A stretch of DNA of 64,000 nucleotides from assembly GCA_942159475.1 (NCBI GenBank), contig OW804095.1, positions 63,082,773 through 63,146,772 of the forward strand. The letters are read 5' to 3'. The DNA comes from Sthenelais limicola (lineage: Eukaryota; Annelida; Polychaeta; Phyllodocida; Sigalionidae). Each line of letters starts with the position of its first letter. The stretch's first letter is position 1. Positions 1 to 13,500 of this stretch are shown piece after piece. The notes beneath the pieces were generated by a model, which saw only the letters and a program-made list of their open reading frames with translations, was not told the DNA's origin and searched no databases. The translations under genes and the position numbers were made by a program.

Positions 1-1598
1 TTTCCTATCCTCTAGGAACTTTCGAAACATATACATCGATATTTAGAATCACTTCTTCAATAATGCAGGGTTCCTCTCATATTGCCTTGATGAAAATATC
101 AATGTTACATTAACCTCCTTAGATGAGGTAAGTTCGGGAATATAGCCTATCTGAAGCCCAGGCCTGGACATGGGTTTCGCGTAGCACCGACCGCTAATGT
201 ATCAATAATATTAGAGCAATTATTGGCACGCAGAGTTTGGATCGGCACAATACATGATAAGGTATCATTAGCAAGTTGGGATAAGGCCGAACAGTGCTAC
301 TCATCCCCAACTTTGGATCTGGTCCCTCGTTACCTTCATTACTGCAATCCCTATGGTATTACCCCAGCTCCTGGTCTGTATAATAATTTTATAATGGTCT
401 AAATATATACACTAATACAGTCGCTCAACGATGTTGTAAATGTATTAATGGTATACCAACTGTGAAAATCAATAAGATACATCTAATTAAAGTCTTACCG
501 TATGTATGGCAATGTGGCGCGTATGTATCAAATAATATTATATGGACCCACGGGTTGCATCAGAGGATGTCCTCTTGAATATCGTTCCGTTACCCTGCAA
601 TACCCTTAACAAATAATGTATACTATCCGTTATCTTTCGAGAATATTGATAGACGAGTCTATATTAATCTTGAAGGTGAGAAATGATCGTGTTATACTAG
701 GGGGGGGGCGGGTTGTATATAATTGATGTTTCCTTAATGGGATGGAATAAAACCCTGTGTTATGATTTTCTATGGTTTATTCATTTATTCTATGGTCTAT
801 ATTAAAATGTTTATATTCATCTGCATATGAAAGTATGATTTCTGGCATTTGTTAAAGTATCGAAAGATGGCGCCTTGTCTAGTTTAAGACGCGCGACGTC
901 CTGTTTGGCATTCACAGCTTTTATAGTTTTACTTCCCTGGGAGTGACAAATAAAGTTCACGCCTTACGACATGCCATAATGTTTTCCGGTGAAAGAAAAA
1001 TAGTTTCTTCTAAATTAAATAATGCAAACTGTTAATCTGTCCACGGGTCATTTATATTTTCTTCGGGAGTTAAATATCCATGGTCAATCCAGCGCTTAAA
1101 ATAACATATGACGGATATCTCTAGCAATTTCTAGGCACAGTGACAGTGTACATGTGCATGTACCGTTATCATTTTGGTAGGTAGGCTACTCGTATTGTAG
1201 ACGTCTACGAGTAGTTTCCGAACACGCAGCGAGCCTAGCTAGCTGTTTATGCTCGGGTGCTCCATGACGACCACTCCTAGGCAATGGCATTGGTCTCCTG
1301 GGTCGTGTACCTGCAAAGGCTCTAGCATGGTAGAGCAAGGTAGCCTGACACCCTGAGAAAACAATCAGTATTAGGAGCTCATTACCCCTTTGTCTGTTCG
1401 GCACGCTCCGACGAAAGAGGCCCACTTTCTGCCACAACAGGGGGCCTTGACCACCCTTCCGGAAAGAGGGGTTTGCGGTTCTTAAAGGTGAAATATACTT
1501 GATAAGGCATTGGAAGTCCTTTAACACACAGTGTCATAGAGTGGACGGCGATTAAGGAAAGTTACCATTTGTTGTCATACTTCTTTTGCTAAGTAAAT
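1..1598. other. Upstream flank of the SPMIP4-like gene
   Basis: I see no supportable coding exon here. The stretch holds a short G-rich run near 701-713 and a moderately GC-rich patch at about 1200-1480 just upstream of the first coding exon at 1599, which may include promoter or 5' untranslated sequence. A 113-codon open frame on the minus strand in that patch has no recognisable family features and was not accepted. Confidence 0.4.
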
Positions 1599-4500
1599 AT
1601 GACTTCTCTAGAACTGTTTCCTCATTCGGAACCAAACTACAATCCACAAGAACCACCAGAATGGGGTACTGGGAAATTGTTGGAGAAACCTAAAGTTAAC
1701 CTATGGGCACCCAAGACACCAACATGGCACTACAGGTAATAATAGCAGAACTGTTACATATGAAGTATCTATCGAGTTCAACCGATCGCATTATTATCAT
1801 CATTATCACTACCATATATTCTACTATTTATTTTACGGAGGTTGAACTAGTTTATTAACCATTACACCGTTTATAGTATATCCTTCACCAGATTCGCATC
1901 GCATAACTTTTTGTACAATGTCATGTCAATGCCTATTTCATACAATGTCATATCGATGTCTCTGTAAGATTTGTTCATGATATTAACGTCCGAGAATTCC
2001 TTTATTCCAAATATTGATAATTGATTACAATAAATGATTTGACAAAGATTGTTTAGGATTATCAGTGGAATTATCTTCATACGCGGATGGTCTGATTCAA
2101 TAATTAGTTATTCATCCGCATTCGTCTGTATGGCATTAACTATATATCCTGGGAGACACTATAGCTAAAGTAATTCTTCCAGGTGGTATTCAGACAATAA
2201 ACCGTACATTATCTGTAATCAAAGACTTCAAATGGATGGGTCTATAAAGTGATCCAGACAGTAATAAAGTGTTTATTGTCAAATGTCAAGTACTTATTAT
2301 AAGTAACTTGGGATTCCATAGTACTTGATAAAGTCTGTAGAGAGCTGGAGAGGAGTGCACTGTTGGAGGTAACCAAGTTCACATGACTTTTTAGTAGATT
2401 TATTTTTCATGAGGTTTCCCAATCTTACTTTCATATCACCATTGTGCGGGCCTGAATTGAAACATGTAACGAGAGTATATATGGAAATTGTCGGCATCAT
2501 TATATATTCAGTGTTTAGTTCAGAAATATATACTACATAAACAATTTAAAGTTACTGGATATAAATTGGTATACGGTGTGTACAATAAGGAGATCCCACA
2601 TCATTGGCCTGAGTTAAGTCACACAAAACAAAGAGTGGAATATCTACCATCCTCCAGGTAATCCAGGGATTAGCAGACGGTGAGACATTAAACTACATTA
2701 TGGAAGTGAGGTATCAGATAATCTAGCACTAGTGTCAGATATAAGTTGGGCAAATTAGCCATTAATCGGGCTCACTGTTAAACGTACGTAGGGCATGTCA
2801 CGACTCCTGATGCGTTGGCAAAGATCCGAACAGTATAAAAAAAACTAATGAAGCTAATATAATTATGCATATTATATAATCCGCTTATTGGGAAATTCGG
2901 TTATTGGAGACAGATTGCCTATATCTCCAATCGAAATGTCTGATTTAACTAAATGCATAACTTTGTGAATATGTTTTTATTTTCAAATTAGAAATACAGA
3001 TCCAAAGTCGAAAATGTTCTACTCGATTTACACCTTTTAAAATACCAGAGCATTATTTTAGTTTGTTAACATGACGCTATTATTCGGGCCCATGATAGTT
3101 GAGTTGAAGAAATAATTTCAATCATATAAAATTTAAATAAACCTGTCCCTTTCAATCATGAATAGTTATAATACAGGGGTTTACTATTCAACAAAACAGC
3201 ATTCCTGTTGTTGATGTAACTGAGCAATGAACACGGAAAATAACCAGAACACATACTTCAGTATACATTTACGTTTTAGCGTGCAATGGTCAGGTTTATT
3301 CTATCATTAGACTTCAGTATACATATTAGGGGAAATATTAGAGAAAGTATTATTTTCCCCAGCTTTGTCCACGTAAGTGTACAGCTAATTGCACAGTGCA
3401 TCGTACTTAAATAAGCATTAACACCTCGACAATATAATTGTACAAACAACGTGGAGTAGTATTGACACTTGGGTAAACAAAACAACCAGAAAGGCCGTCG
3501 GGAGTTAAAGCTTAATGCAGTCAGAAACTCATCGAATCAGGGATGTATATATAATAACATCTACCTCCCGGATAGAATGTATTCGAGTTTTATGCATCGG
3601 GGGAAAACGTCTTAGTTTGAAAACAATGTATGCCATTAATTACTACTTGATTTAGTTAATTTCCTTATTCTAACTAGCTAACAATGGCCGTAGGTGTTAA
3701 TTGAAAACCAAATCGCAAAAGAATTCCACGTGTATGTGCTTGATAATTATTACATAAAACATGCACATTTTTATATATATATCCAAAGTATACTTTGCTC
3801 TAGGAAACAATTTAGCCAGAAACAGTGGCAACCTGCCGGTTTTAATTCGATACAGGCAGAATATGACACAGGTCCTTGCCAACTCTTCATGCATACGCAT
3901 GCCCTATTAGAATGGTGTCCAACTTTTGCCCCCAAGTGTTAAGAGCTTGAGTCAATCAATGCAAAGGTCAGCACCCAATACAGACTATGCTCAAGGTGCG
4001 ATATACTTTATTGGTCGATACACCTATGCTTCCACAAGCCCATAATTCCAATCGTTATATGAAACAGAAGTTAAAAATCAAACATGGCGTGACCCAATCA
4101 CATTTAAACCTCATACTACAAAGCAAGTGGCGTCTAATATGGGAAGCAAATACAGGCCAAAATCAATTGACAGGCTGAAAGCTGTATTTATGGATCGATA
4201 AAATTATGGAGAGATTGCGAGAGGTTTTTTGATTTTCATTTCATCATAGGCTTTTGTGCAACAGTAACTTATGCGAATACTGCCATCCATATTGTACCAC
4301 TATGGATCCCTGACATTTCCTGTTTTTACATACTTTAAGGTCTGGCAATTTTGGGTGAGAACTATTATGTGCAACAGAGTTGTGTTTTATATCATGAATT
4401 TCAAGAGCTTGTCTTCACCATCGATGTTGCACCATGATCTCAGGGGAATTATGATCCATCTGATTGTCTTTTTGTGTCTTATGTCTTATGAACGTGTTCA

Positions 4501-7500
4501 AGCAGATTTTAACACACAACCCACGTAAATTATTCAAACTTGCTCGCCCCAATAGCCTACAAGCCAATGTTCTGGCCAGAGCTAATCAGTGTACACCGCT
4601 TGTTAACACGGAGGTGATTAATTATTGATGGAAATAAAAACAGGCCAACACAAGGTAGAGCATCTAACAAATCATCATTCTTGTAACTTACTTCCTTGTT
4701 GTATGAAAATGCTGAAATGATATGGCAATTGGTTAAAAAGCGCTTACAATATACATACAGTGAACTGAAGAGAGAAAACTAAATTAAAACCAAGATAATA
4801 TTTCACAATAAAATCCAAAATTGTCTTAACATTTTAATTAAAAACATAGATCTAAAATAGTTTCTATTTCAAGTGTCTCTCATACATTTAATGGAACTTT
4901 TGAGTGGGCATGTATAAGGATTTGTATGTGGAGGTGGAACGGGGACATCCCCAACTCGTGGTTGATTTTCCATGGCGCTAATATTTTCAAGTACGGTTAC
5001 AAAAGCCGACTTCAACCCTAAGCTGGTTTAATACCCGGTGGGAGACGGCTTTTTTTATTGGCATACTCCGCATAATTATTACTAATACTCATTGGCATAA
5101 AGCTCCTGTTATGGCAAAATCCTCGAGTCATATAACAACAGTAGGTGACTGCACCAAACCGCTGAGATGTATGAACTGCCAACCACACTCCCATGCAACC
5201 ACTCGTACATTTTCACATAATATAGGCATGTATGGTTGTGATATACAAACAATCTCGTTGTTCACCTGTATTAGAATGACTGTAAATAAGTTGTGTTTTA
5301 CTCCCATCACACACTCTGTAGTTCCACTAAACCTGCTCATGATTTTGATATTATTATATCGTAATTATGATAATTATAATCGTCGTTGAACGACAAAATG
5401 CGTATTTTATTAACTATTGTAATTGTAATTTAATGACTTGGCCTGTAATTGGAATAAAAAAAAATTATCACTATGATAGATATCTAGTATAATGTGAATT
5501 TATAATCGTGCTTAGGAATAAGAGGATAGTCATAAACATCTGAATAGAATTGAAGTTCTTTCAGGGAATCAATAGAAAAACAGAATCCATACAGATAAAA
5601 TCATACTTATGTTGATTTTTTGCGGCATATTACTCGAGAGAGAGAATACCCCTAAATACAAAACACTATCATAATAATATTGTAATTGTGATTTGATCAC
5701 AATAATATTGTGATAGTGTTATATTATATCAATCCTATCTAAGTGGATCCTGCTTCTCCATAGACTCCCTTCTAATTTCTATGTATCAGTTTGCTGACTG
5801 GATCGACTAGACTGCTTTGTAATCCATGGGGGCTCTGCAAAGTTTGTTTGATGTGCTAAAGCGTAATGCAAGTGTTGAGGATTGCATTTTCAACCATATA
5901 AATTATACATGTATTACCTGTGGTGAGTATGTCTGTGAGCATCAAGAGTGCCACGGCTCAGCTAATAAATAATCTTATGAGCGGTTTCCACTGCTCCTGA
6001 TAAAAGGCATTCACTCCATCTACGTCATAATAGCATGTACACCCACCATATAGCATTGCTCAGCATACACCAAATTCATGTGTTTTGGGTGCACGCTTGA
6101 ATGCATAAATTATAATGGTATAAAATGTGTCTTAGCGGTGTCGTACAACTCATTCAAAGTCATAGCTTGCAAAGCTCCTCTACCAAATTAGGTGTGTATG
6201 TGAGCTTATTGATTATCGCTAAATCTGTCTGAATTTGGTTGTGCTACTTGCAAGTCTGATATAGGAATAGAACAAATTAATGTGTGAACAGCATCGTTAA
6301 CACTTATCACAGTTCCATGTTACTGGAGAGCTTTATTATTTTTCATTCCACTGAATACACAGCTTTCAGATACAAGTGGAATATACACGGGCCAAAGTGA
6401 AAGATACATAAAGGCTGTCGTTACTGGTTTTCCGATGTATTCATTCCATACCTCTGCTATGTATCGTTCGTTCTTGAGGCCTTTGCTGTTTAGTCTGCTT
6501 GATCGGTTTCTTGTGGATATAAGAAGAATAGAATGGGCAGTGAAGAGAGTTAATCCGGATTTATTGGCCCAAGAATGCCCAGTGATCCCAGAAGACTATG
6601 GGTCCCTTTTCTTTGCCTTCATATCAGCAATCCCCCTGTGTCCCTCGGCAATGCGCTGTTTATTTGATATAGAATTGCACCAAAGGCCATAACTGCTGTG
6701 GATAGAGTTGTCGGGTGCGGTATATGTACAACGATAATCCGGTTCGATTGAACATTGTTCATATTACGTCCTACATTGTGATAATGTTTTAGCTGTCTGC
6801 TTGCCGAAAAGGGATATTATGTATTTCCCCACTGGTCTTCTGCGTTGTCGAGACGTATTAATGGAGTTAACATTGAAATAGCATTGTCTTCGAAGCAGAC
6901 CGCTATATTACACTATATATGAGTATATAATTTAAGTACCCACACATAACTCTAAAAGTAACGAACTCTGTATTATTTAATGAGGTTATGCGCAGATTGT
7001 TTATTATTTAAGTAAATGCCGATAAAAGATTATGCAATCGCGAAATTTAATGGCCGCAAAATTACGGGCTTTACGGTAATTCAAGAAATGGTTTAATGGT
7101 TTCAATCTTATTTTATTTCAGGCGTATACAGCCTTGAGTTTCTCCAAACTGCCTCTATGTTTTCTCTTGATAGCTGGCTTTTCGTATTCTTATACAGTTT
7201 AATCATCTTTATAACCAATTCGGAGTGGATTTGTTGGCATGCTAACCAATTAAGTAGATCATAATTCTAAAATGAATATATTTTCCAGTGGCGATCCAAC
7301 TAAACAGTTCTACGCGCTTACAAAGTTGAAGCTGAGCAATGTGCGTCTTAACGATCAGTTGTGAGTAAATTTCTTCATCAATAATTTATGCATGATTGAT
7401 TGCATTGTTATAACCGAATGATCACTGAGCTAATTTGATGATGTGATATGAATTGATGAGATATTATTGATGTAAACATGACCTTGCGCATGCATACCAT

Positions 7501-10500
7501 TACTAAATTGACATGAATATATTATTTCTAATTGGAACTGGTCATGATTAATAACGAAACCTATTTTATTCCTGTATAATAGCGTTGATCTATTGTTGGT
7601 TTCAAACTTCATTCTTCCGATATGATAATGCTGGTTGTATCTATTCTAGGCTGCCCAAACCACAGGAAAGCGATATTGGGTGAGTCACTTTTATAGATGT
7701 TCCCGAAATGCGATACAAATAATACTCATAATTGTTTCTAGATGTACAGAAATACATATATAACAAATCATTAAAATATTCACAATAACTTATCATCCCC
7801 CCCACCACCACCCCACCACCCTCCCAAAAAACAAAAGACAACTTTTATTTCCAAAGAATGAGATGCTTAAGGTGCGTTTCCACAGGATCGCTTGCATCTG
7901 CGCTCATAGCTCGCTCTTGCCTTGCTTCTTTATATTGTGTCTTTCATTCGCTCTTTGTCCGCTTTTATTATAAGCGCAAGATAAGCACAGGGCAATTCTA
8001 CTGGTGCGCTTGTTTCCTTATGAAATCAATGGTAAATCACTTTGTCCGCTCTCATTGCGCTCTTGGACCACTATTTAAACAGGCATAAAAAGCGTCATGT
8101 AGTTGCGCTCATATCAAACACAACAGATATGAGCGCAACGTCCTGCGCTCTTCTAAAGAAGCGCAAATAGGCACTTTTTAGAGCGTACCAACAGCGCAGT
8201 AACCAATTCCATTAGACCACTCGCTTGTTATGCGCTCAAGATAATAAAAAAGAGCGGGCCATGAGTGGACCTAAAGAGCGAGCCAGTGGAATCGCAGCCT
8301 TAGGCTGCGATTCCACTGGCTCGCTCACTCTTTTTATTCCACTGGCTTGCTCTTTTGGTATGCTCATGGCCCGCTCTTTTTATTTCCCAGAGCGCCTAAC
8401 AAGCGAAGTCAGAGCGAAGCCAGAGCGGTCTAATAAATTCGGTAACTACGCTCTCTATACGCTCTTAGTCCCCATTGGTTGGTCTGTGGTGGCCCGCTAA
8501 AAAGGCATAGAATGGACCACCTTGATGCTGGTGGCCATTCTATGCCGGAACAGGCCCCCCGCGGGCGGCCTCTATGCCTGTGTTTACTTCCGGTTAGGCA
8601 TGTAAAAATGTTGTAGCTATGTTTTGACCGCCGAGAAGAAAATAAAAAATGTGAAATAATGGCAATATTGTTTTACTCCCATAGTGAAGTTTTAGTGTAT
8701 GTGAGTCAAATAGGGACCCTTAGCATGCCAACGTATCTCAGATCACCTATACCTATCCCAGTCACATGATCCTGTGACCTCATCAGTTTTGGTGCACTTC
8801 AATAGGAGCTGGCCTCATAGCGTAGGTTTTTCACCTAACGAGGGCCTTCAATAGGTAACGGATATACCTATCCATCTGTTGAAAAATCCAGCCATTGTTG
8901 ATGATTAAAAATGAGTTTATCTTGTAATTTAAGTATTTCGAGAAGGTGTCAACCCTAGATTTTGGAGCAAATGTTGTTTTTTCCATGTGTAATTCATGTC
9001 AGAACTGACCACTCTCTGAGGCCGCCTGATCACACAACAGCTGTACTGGACCTGTCAGGGTGAAGTGCCAATGACAAAAGCCTGTTTCACCCGGCTGTTG
9101 GTGCACTAAGGGTCCCTATGAATTGCTTTCTCCACTTAGTCCGCGCTACGAAAATAGGGGTCCACACTACGAGGACCGCGGGACCCAAAAGCGCGGTTGC
9201 ATTTTTTTACATGGTGGAGACACGAAAAAAATGGCAGAAAACCGGGTCCTCTGGGTGTGACCGGAGTCTCCAACTCGCGCTACCTACACTCCACTTAGGA
9301 TAGTGTGTCTAGGGACTTACAAAAAAAGTAAATGCTTTATGACAATTTTTAGGATTGGGGGAAAGTGATACTAAGAGAATAAGTTGATAGTAACAGCCCA
9401 ACCAACGGGGACTAAAGCCATTAGAGCCTTCGTTTATTGTCCTCGCTGGCCCTCTAAGCCTGCCAGTACCAGCCTCGGCCTCCGGCCACGGCTTTGGTTC
9501 CCGGCAGGCTTAGAGGCCAGCTTGGACAATAAATGAAGGCTCTAACTGCTCATTAAAAACTGCTATATGCGCTTCTTTGGGAGAGTGCAGGACGTTGCGC
9601 TCATATTTGTTGTGTTTGATATGAGCGCAACTACATGACGCTTTTCCTGCCTGTTTAAATAGCGGTCTAAGAGCACAATAAGAGCGGACCAAGAGATTTA
9701 CCATTGATTTCATATACGAAACAAGCGCACCAGTAGAATCGCTCTGTGCTTGTCTTGTGCTAAAAATATTAGCGGATGAAGAGCGAATGACAAACGCACT
9801 ATAAACAAGCGCAGCAAGAGCGACCCATGAGCACATATACAAGCACTCCAGTGGAATCGCATCTTAACTGATAACAAATATTTCATCTTTCTTCACCAGG
9901 AAAATCATGATCAACAAGCCATGGCCAGCGGAGCACCCGTATGCCAGCCACATGTCCCGCTTCAGCGTTCTCCCAAAGTTTGACACTCCCGAAGATGCCA
10001 AGAGAGGGTATGAGGCCCGCAAAGAAATGCCTAAAAATGCTGAAATGCCTTCTCAGCCTTACGATGTAACAATCGTTCGGAAAGTCAAAGGTATGCAAAT
10101 ATTATAGTGAATTATATTATATTATTATATATTATATATATATATATTATATTATTATTATACTATAGGTTGAAATGTGTGGATGAATATTTGACAACTG
10201 ATAAAATAAAAAAATGTAATTCGCTATTACGTAACATATGGATAATAATTATATATGGATTCATATTTTCCCGTAGCAATGAAAGCTTGGAATCGACAAC
10301 CATCAAGTCCTGAATGTGTCATATGTCATGGTCATCACTCGAATGATTCAATGGTCTTGGTAGAAAATTATTATTTAAACCATAACTAGGCTAGTTTTTT
10401 AATTGAATAGTCATACAATTCATTTCTACCCAAAGGAAATGCATACCGACACGAAACCCAAGCCTTGCCACCAGAGTCTATGAAGAAGCCTTTGCACTGG

Positions 10501-13500
10501 CACGATGGGGACAGGTTTGACCAGGTAAATACATAAACATAATATATATATTAGGACAAGGAATTAATCCCATGTCTCAGCCATTATGCAGTTCATGGCC
10601 CCTGTGCTATCATGGTGTGTTAAATGTCCTCATAGATTCATTTCAAACTAAATCGTTTAGGTCGCCAGGTTGACATATATATACGGGATAGGAATTATAA
10701 CACTTAGATACGATATTGAAATGTATGAGATGCCACAAAGCATGTCCTAGTCATGCATTTCATAATGTTTTTATTGTTGGTTATGCTACAGCATTTTTCC
10801 TACTAAAAATAGTCTTAAAAGTTACAAATATTCTCTAAAGTTGCAAATATTTTAAACCTTGAGAATATTCTTAACAATTTGATTATGAAACGAATGTTGT
10901 TGCAAATACGCATTCCTGAGTCTTAATTCCTCCTATGTCTCCGATTATCAAACGGTGGTCATACACACAGGTAATCAGTTATACACACTCATGTATACAG
11001 CAAAACTTATAAGGATTCTTTGGTATTTTGTATCTACAAATTATTAGTTACTCGTTTTGTGTGAAATTAGGAACATTCGGACTCCCTTGAATATGAAGAT
11101 GTACCAGAGATGAATTAATCTAGACAATTAAATCCAAGTTCAAGAGTAAATGTACAACGAACTTTGTAGAGAGTGGCAGTCTGATTGGCCCTTTGAATTT
11201 TTACCATTTATTATGTTGAAATGTTAAACTTCAATGATGTTTGATTTATATGAATATCACTAACTTACCTATATTTTTATAATATACTAGCAAAGTACCC
11301 GTCCTCCGGACGGTCACTCTCTCTCCCCACACTTCCCCCTCCCCCTCTTCTCCCTCCCTCTCTTCTCTGTCTTTCATACCTGTTTTTCTCTCCCAACCCG
11401 GTCTCCGATCCCCCCGTCTCTGCCTCCCCCATATCCCTCCCCTCTTTCTCATTATTATCATTATAGAACTTTTATTTCACATTAACCCATTTAAACTGAA
11501 AGTTGCAAATATTATTTAATTATCTTAAAATTTTATCAGAATGATCGGAGAGGTATCTAGCTATTTGCCCCTAAAATGTGAGGAAAATACCAATCATCGG
11601 TTACCATGGAAACCATTTTCATATTTTAAATATCTAAAATATATCTAAAATCATAGAGGATGAACAAATTTACCTCTGTACCAAATTCCATCTCAAAATT
11701 AGCCATTTGGGGGCCTCCACTATAACTTCACTAATATGCCCTATTATATCATTGTTATGTAGACCCTAGTCTCCACTGGGGTCCCAGATTTGACCCCATA
11801 TTTGCCTAGAGGGGTCGTCTCCGACCCACCCTATCTCTCAGAACCTATTTAAGCAAATGTCACCAAATTTCTCCCATCTACTCACAGTACCTCTCCGATG
11901 ATAATGATACACAATGAGAGTAATTAGCATGTGGGTCAGATTTTCAGAAAATGTACAATTCACATTCACCAATCCTCTCAAATAACCCAAATTTCAGACG
12001 ATTTCAGCTGGCAATTGTACATTGAAAATATGACTCATCTATTTAGGTCCCCCTGGTTGTGGGTAATGACGTAGTATCTGACAGGGGCTTTCCCAGGCTA
12101 TAAATAGAGTGTGGTTATCCCGATTTAAAAAAGGCTTCAAAATCACATTTTCACCCCAAATACCTTCACAAACCACATACAACGACATCCAGAGAGGGGG
12201 GAGAGACCTCTAAAGATGAGTAAAGTGGTTTGTAAAACAACAAATTCCGAGAAAATTCTGGACAAAGAAAACCTTCTTTCTACCATTTCTTTTCTACCTC
12301 CTTTCCTAGAAATCGCTCTAGCTTTATATTATATGGATGTTTTGTCTTTTCTAAGAAGAATACATTTCCTTGCAAAATGTCAGACCAATTAAATATATTT
12401 TAGATAAGATAATTGTTATGAATTATGTTCTGTGGATAACACATTTCTGAACATTCGCAGTTAGTGAAGTCACCTTGGGGAGGCCAACAGGCATACTACC
12501 CTACACCTCCAAAGATTTTCGACCCCAACACTGACCAGAGATCTGAGGGCAAGGTGCTGAATGGCAATATGACTATTTCTCCAAGAACAGCCAATGCCAC
12601 ACGCAACGTAGAAAGGGAACAATGGCAGACCACATACGATCTTACTCATACAGGCTTGGGACCTGCTAATCCCAAATCTCTAGATAACTTCGGTGATAAG
12701 AATATGAGGAAAACCATTGAAGGAACTGGCAAAGATGAAGATGATTTGGTACGTAGCATGGTGACAATTTTCTGCAAGAAAAGAAGAGAATGTTGTATTT
12801 GCATAACCTATAAGCCAGGAGCCATATTCCATGTGAACAACTACTGTCAGACTAATTAGAAGCGTACATGTATGCTATTGCCTTGGAATATAGCAGTATG
12901 CTATTGCCTTGGAATATGGCATGAAAGACCGATTGAGATTGATTGTAGAATATGAACATTGACATGATTTTCCTCTGACCGAAGGAATACCATATTAAGT
13001 TTGTGATAAGCTCTTGTTGTAGACTTGTTGAAGATTTTAATGAGAGAATTGATTAGAGGCACTTTGGTAATTCAACTTTTCCTATTCGTTTTAGCATCCC
13101 CGTTTCATTAATACGTTTGACCCTGCACGACCAATGGAAGGTCGTGTAGCCAGAGCCTTGGTTCCACCCCCAATACCTCAGACAGACCGTTGGCCAGATG
13201 CACAACGTGATCCAACATACCAGAGGTTTGTAACCAAGAGATGGTTTCTTAGAAGCATTTGCTACAATATATTCAGATCTTCCCTATTTACAAAAGATTA
13301 TTGATTGTTATTTTTTTCTCATTAACAATGAATCAATAATACTCATAATAATTGCGAAACACTATGGTTACACAAACTCCTCTCCTAATAGCAATTATTG
13401 ATATAATTATCATTTCATGGCAGGAAAATGACCCATTCCGAAATAGAAGAGGATCGTTTGTGGAATGGCAAGAACTATGAAAACTTCCCCGAAAGACTTG

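Larger units (their letters stand above)
8468..9412. mobile_element. TA-flanked hairpin element C nested in copy B
   Basis: The terminal repeats begin GTCCCCATTGGTTGG at 8468 and end CCAACCAACGGGGAC at 9412. TA dinucleotides sit on both sides (8466-8467 and 9413-9414), as expected for Tc1/mariner-type target duplication. It contains another TA-flanked element (8713-9116) and a short hairpin (8504-8546). No transposase frame is seen, so it would be non-autonomous. Confidence 0.6.
8303..9863. mobile_element. TTAA-flanked hairpin transposon, copy B, interrupted by nested insertions
   Basis: This is an inverted relative of copy A: its outer right end (about 9545-9863) reads, on the minus strand, as a diverged copy of 7871-8190 and is followed by TTAA at 9864-9867. 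Its inner left end starts at 8303, three bases after copy A ends. The body is interrupted by TA-flanked hairpin elements (8468-9412 and 9424-9542). The right boundary is only 36 nt upstream of SPMIP4-like exon 4. Confidence 0.6.

Noticed and set aside
1186..1527. 113-codon minus-strand open frame upstream of the SPMIP4-like gene
   Set aside because: No family features, irregular composition and no splice context. It coincides with the GC-richer promoter-side patch.
11246..11461. Minus-strand open frame rich in Arg, Glu and Gly
   Set aside because: It is the complement of a pyrimidine-rich tract; low complexity explains the open frame.
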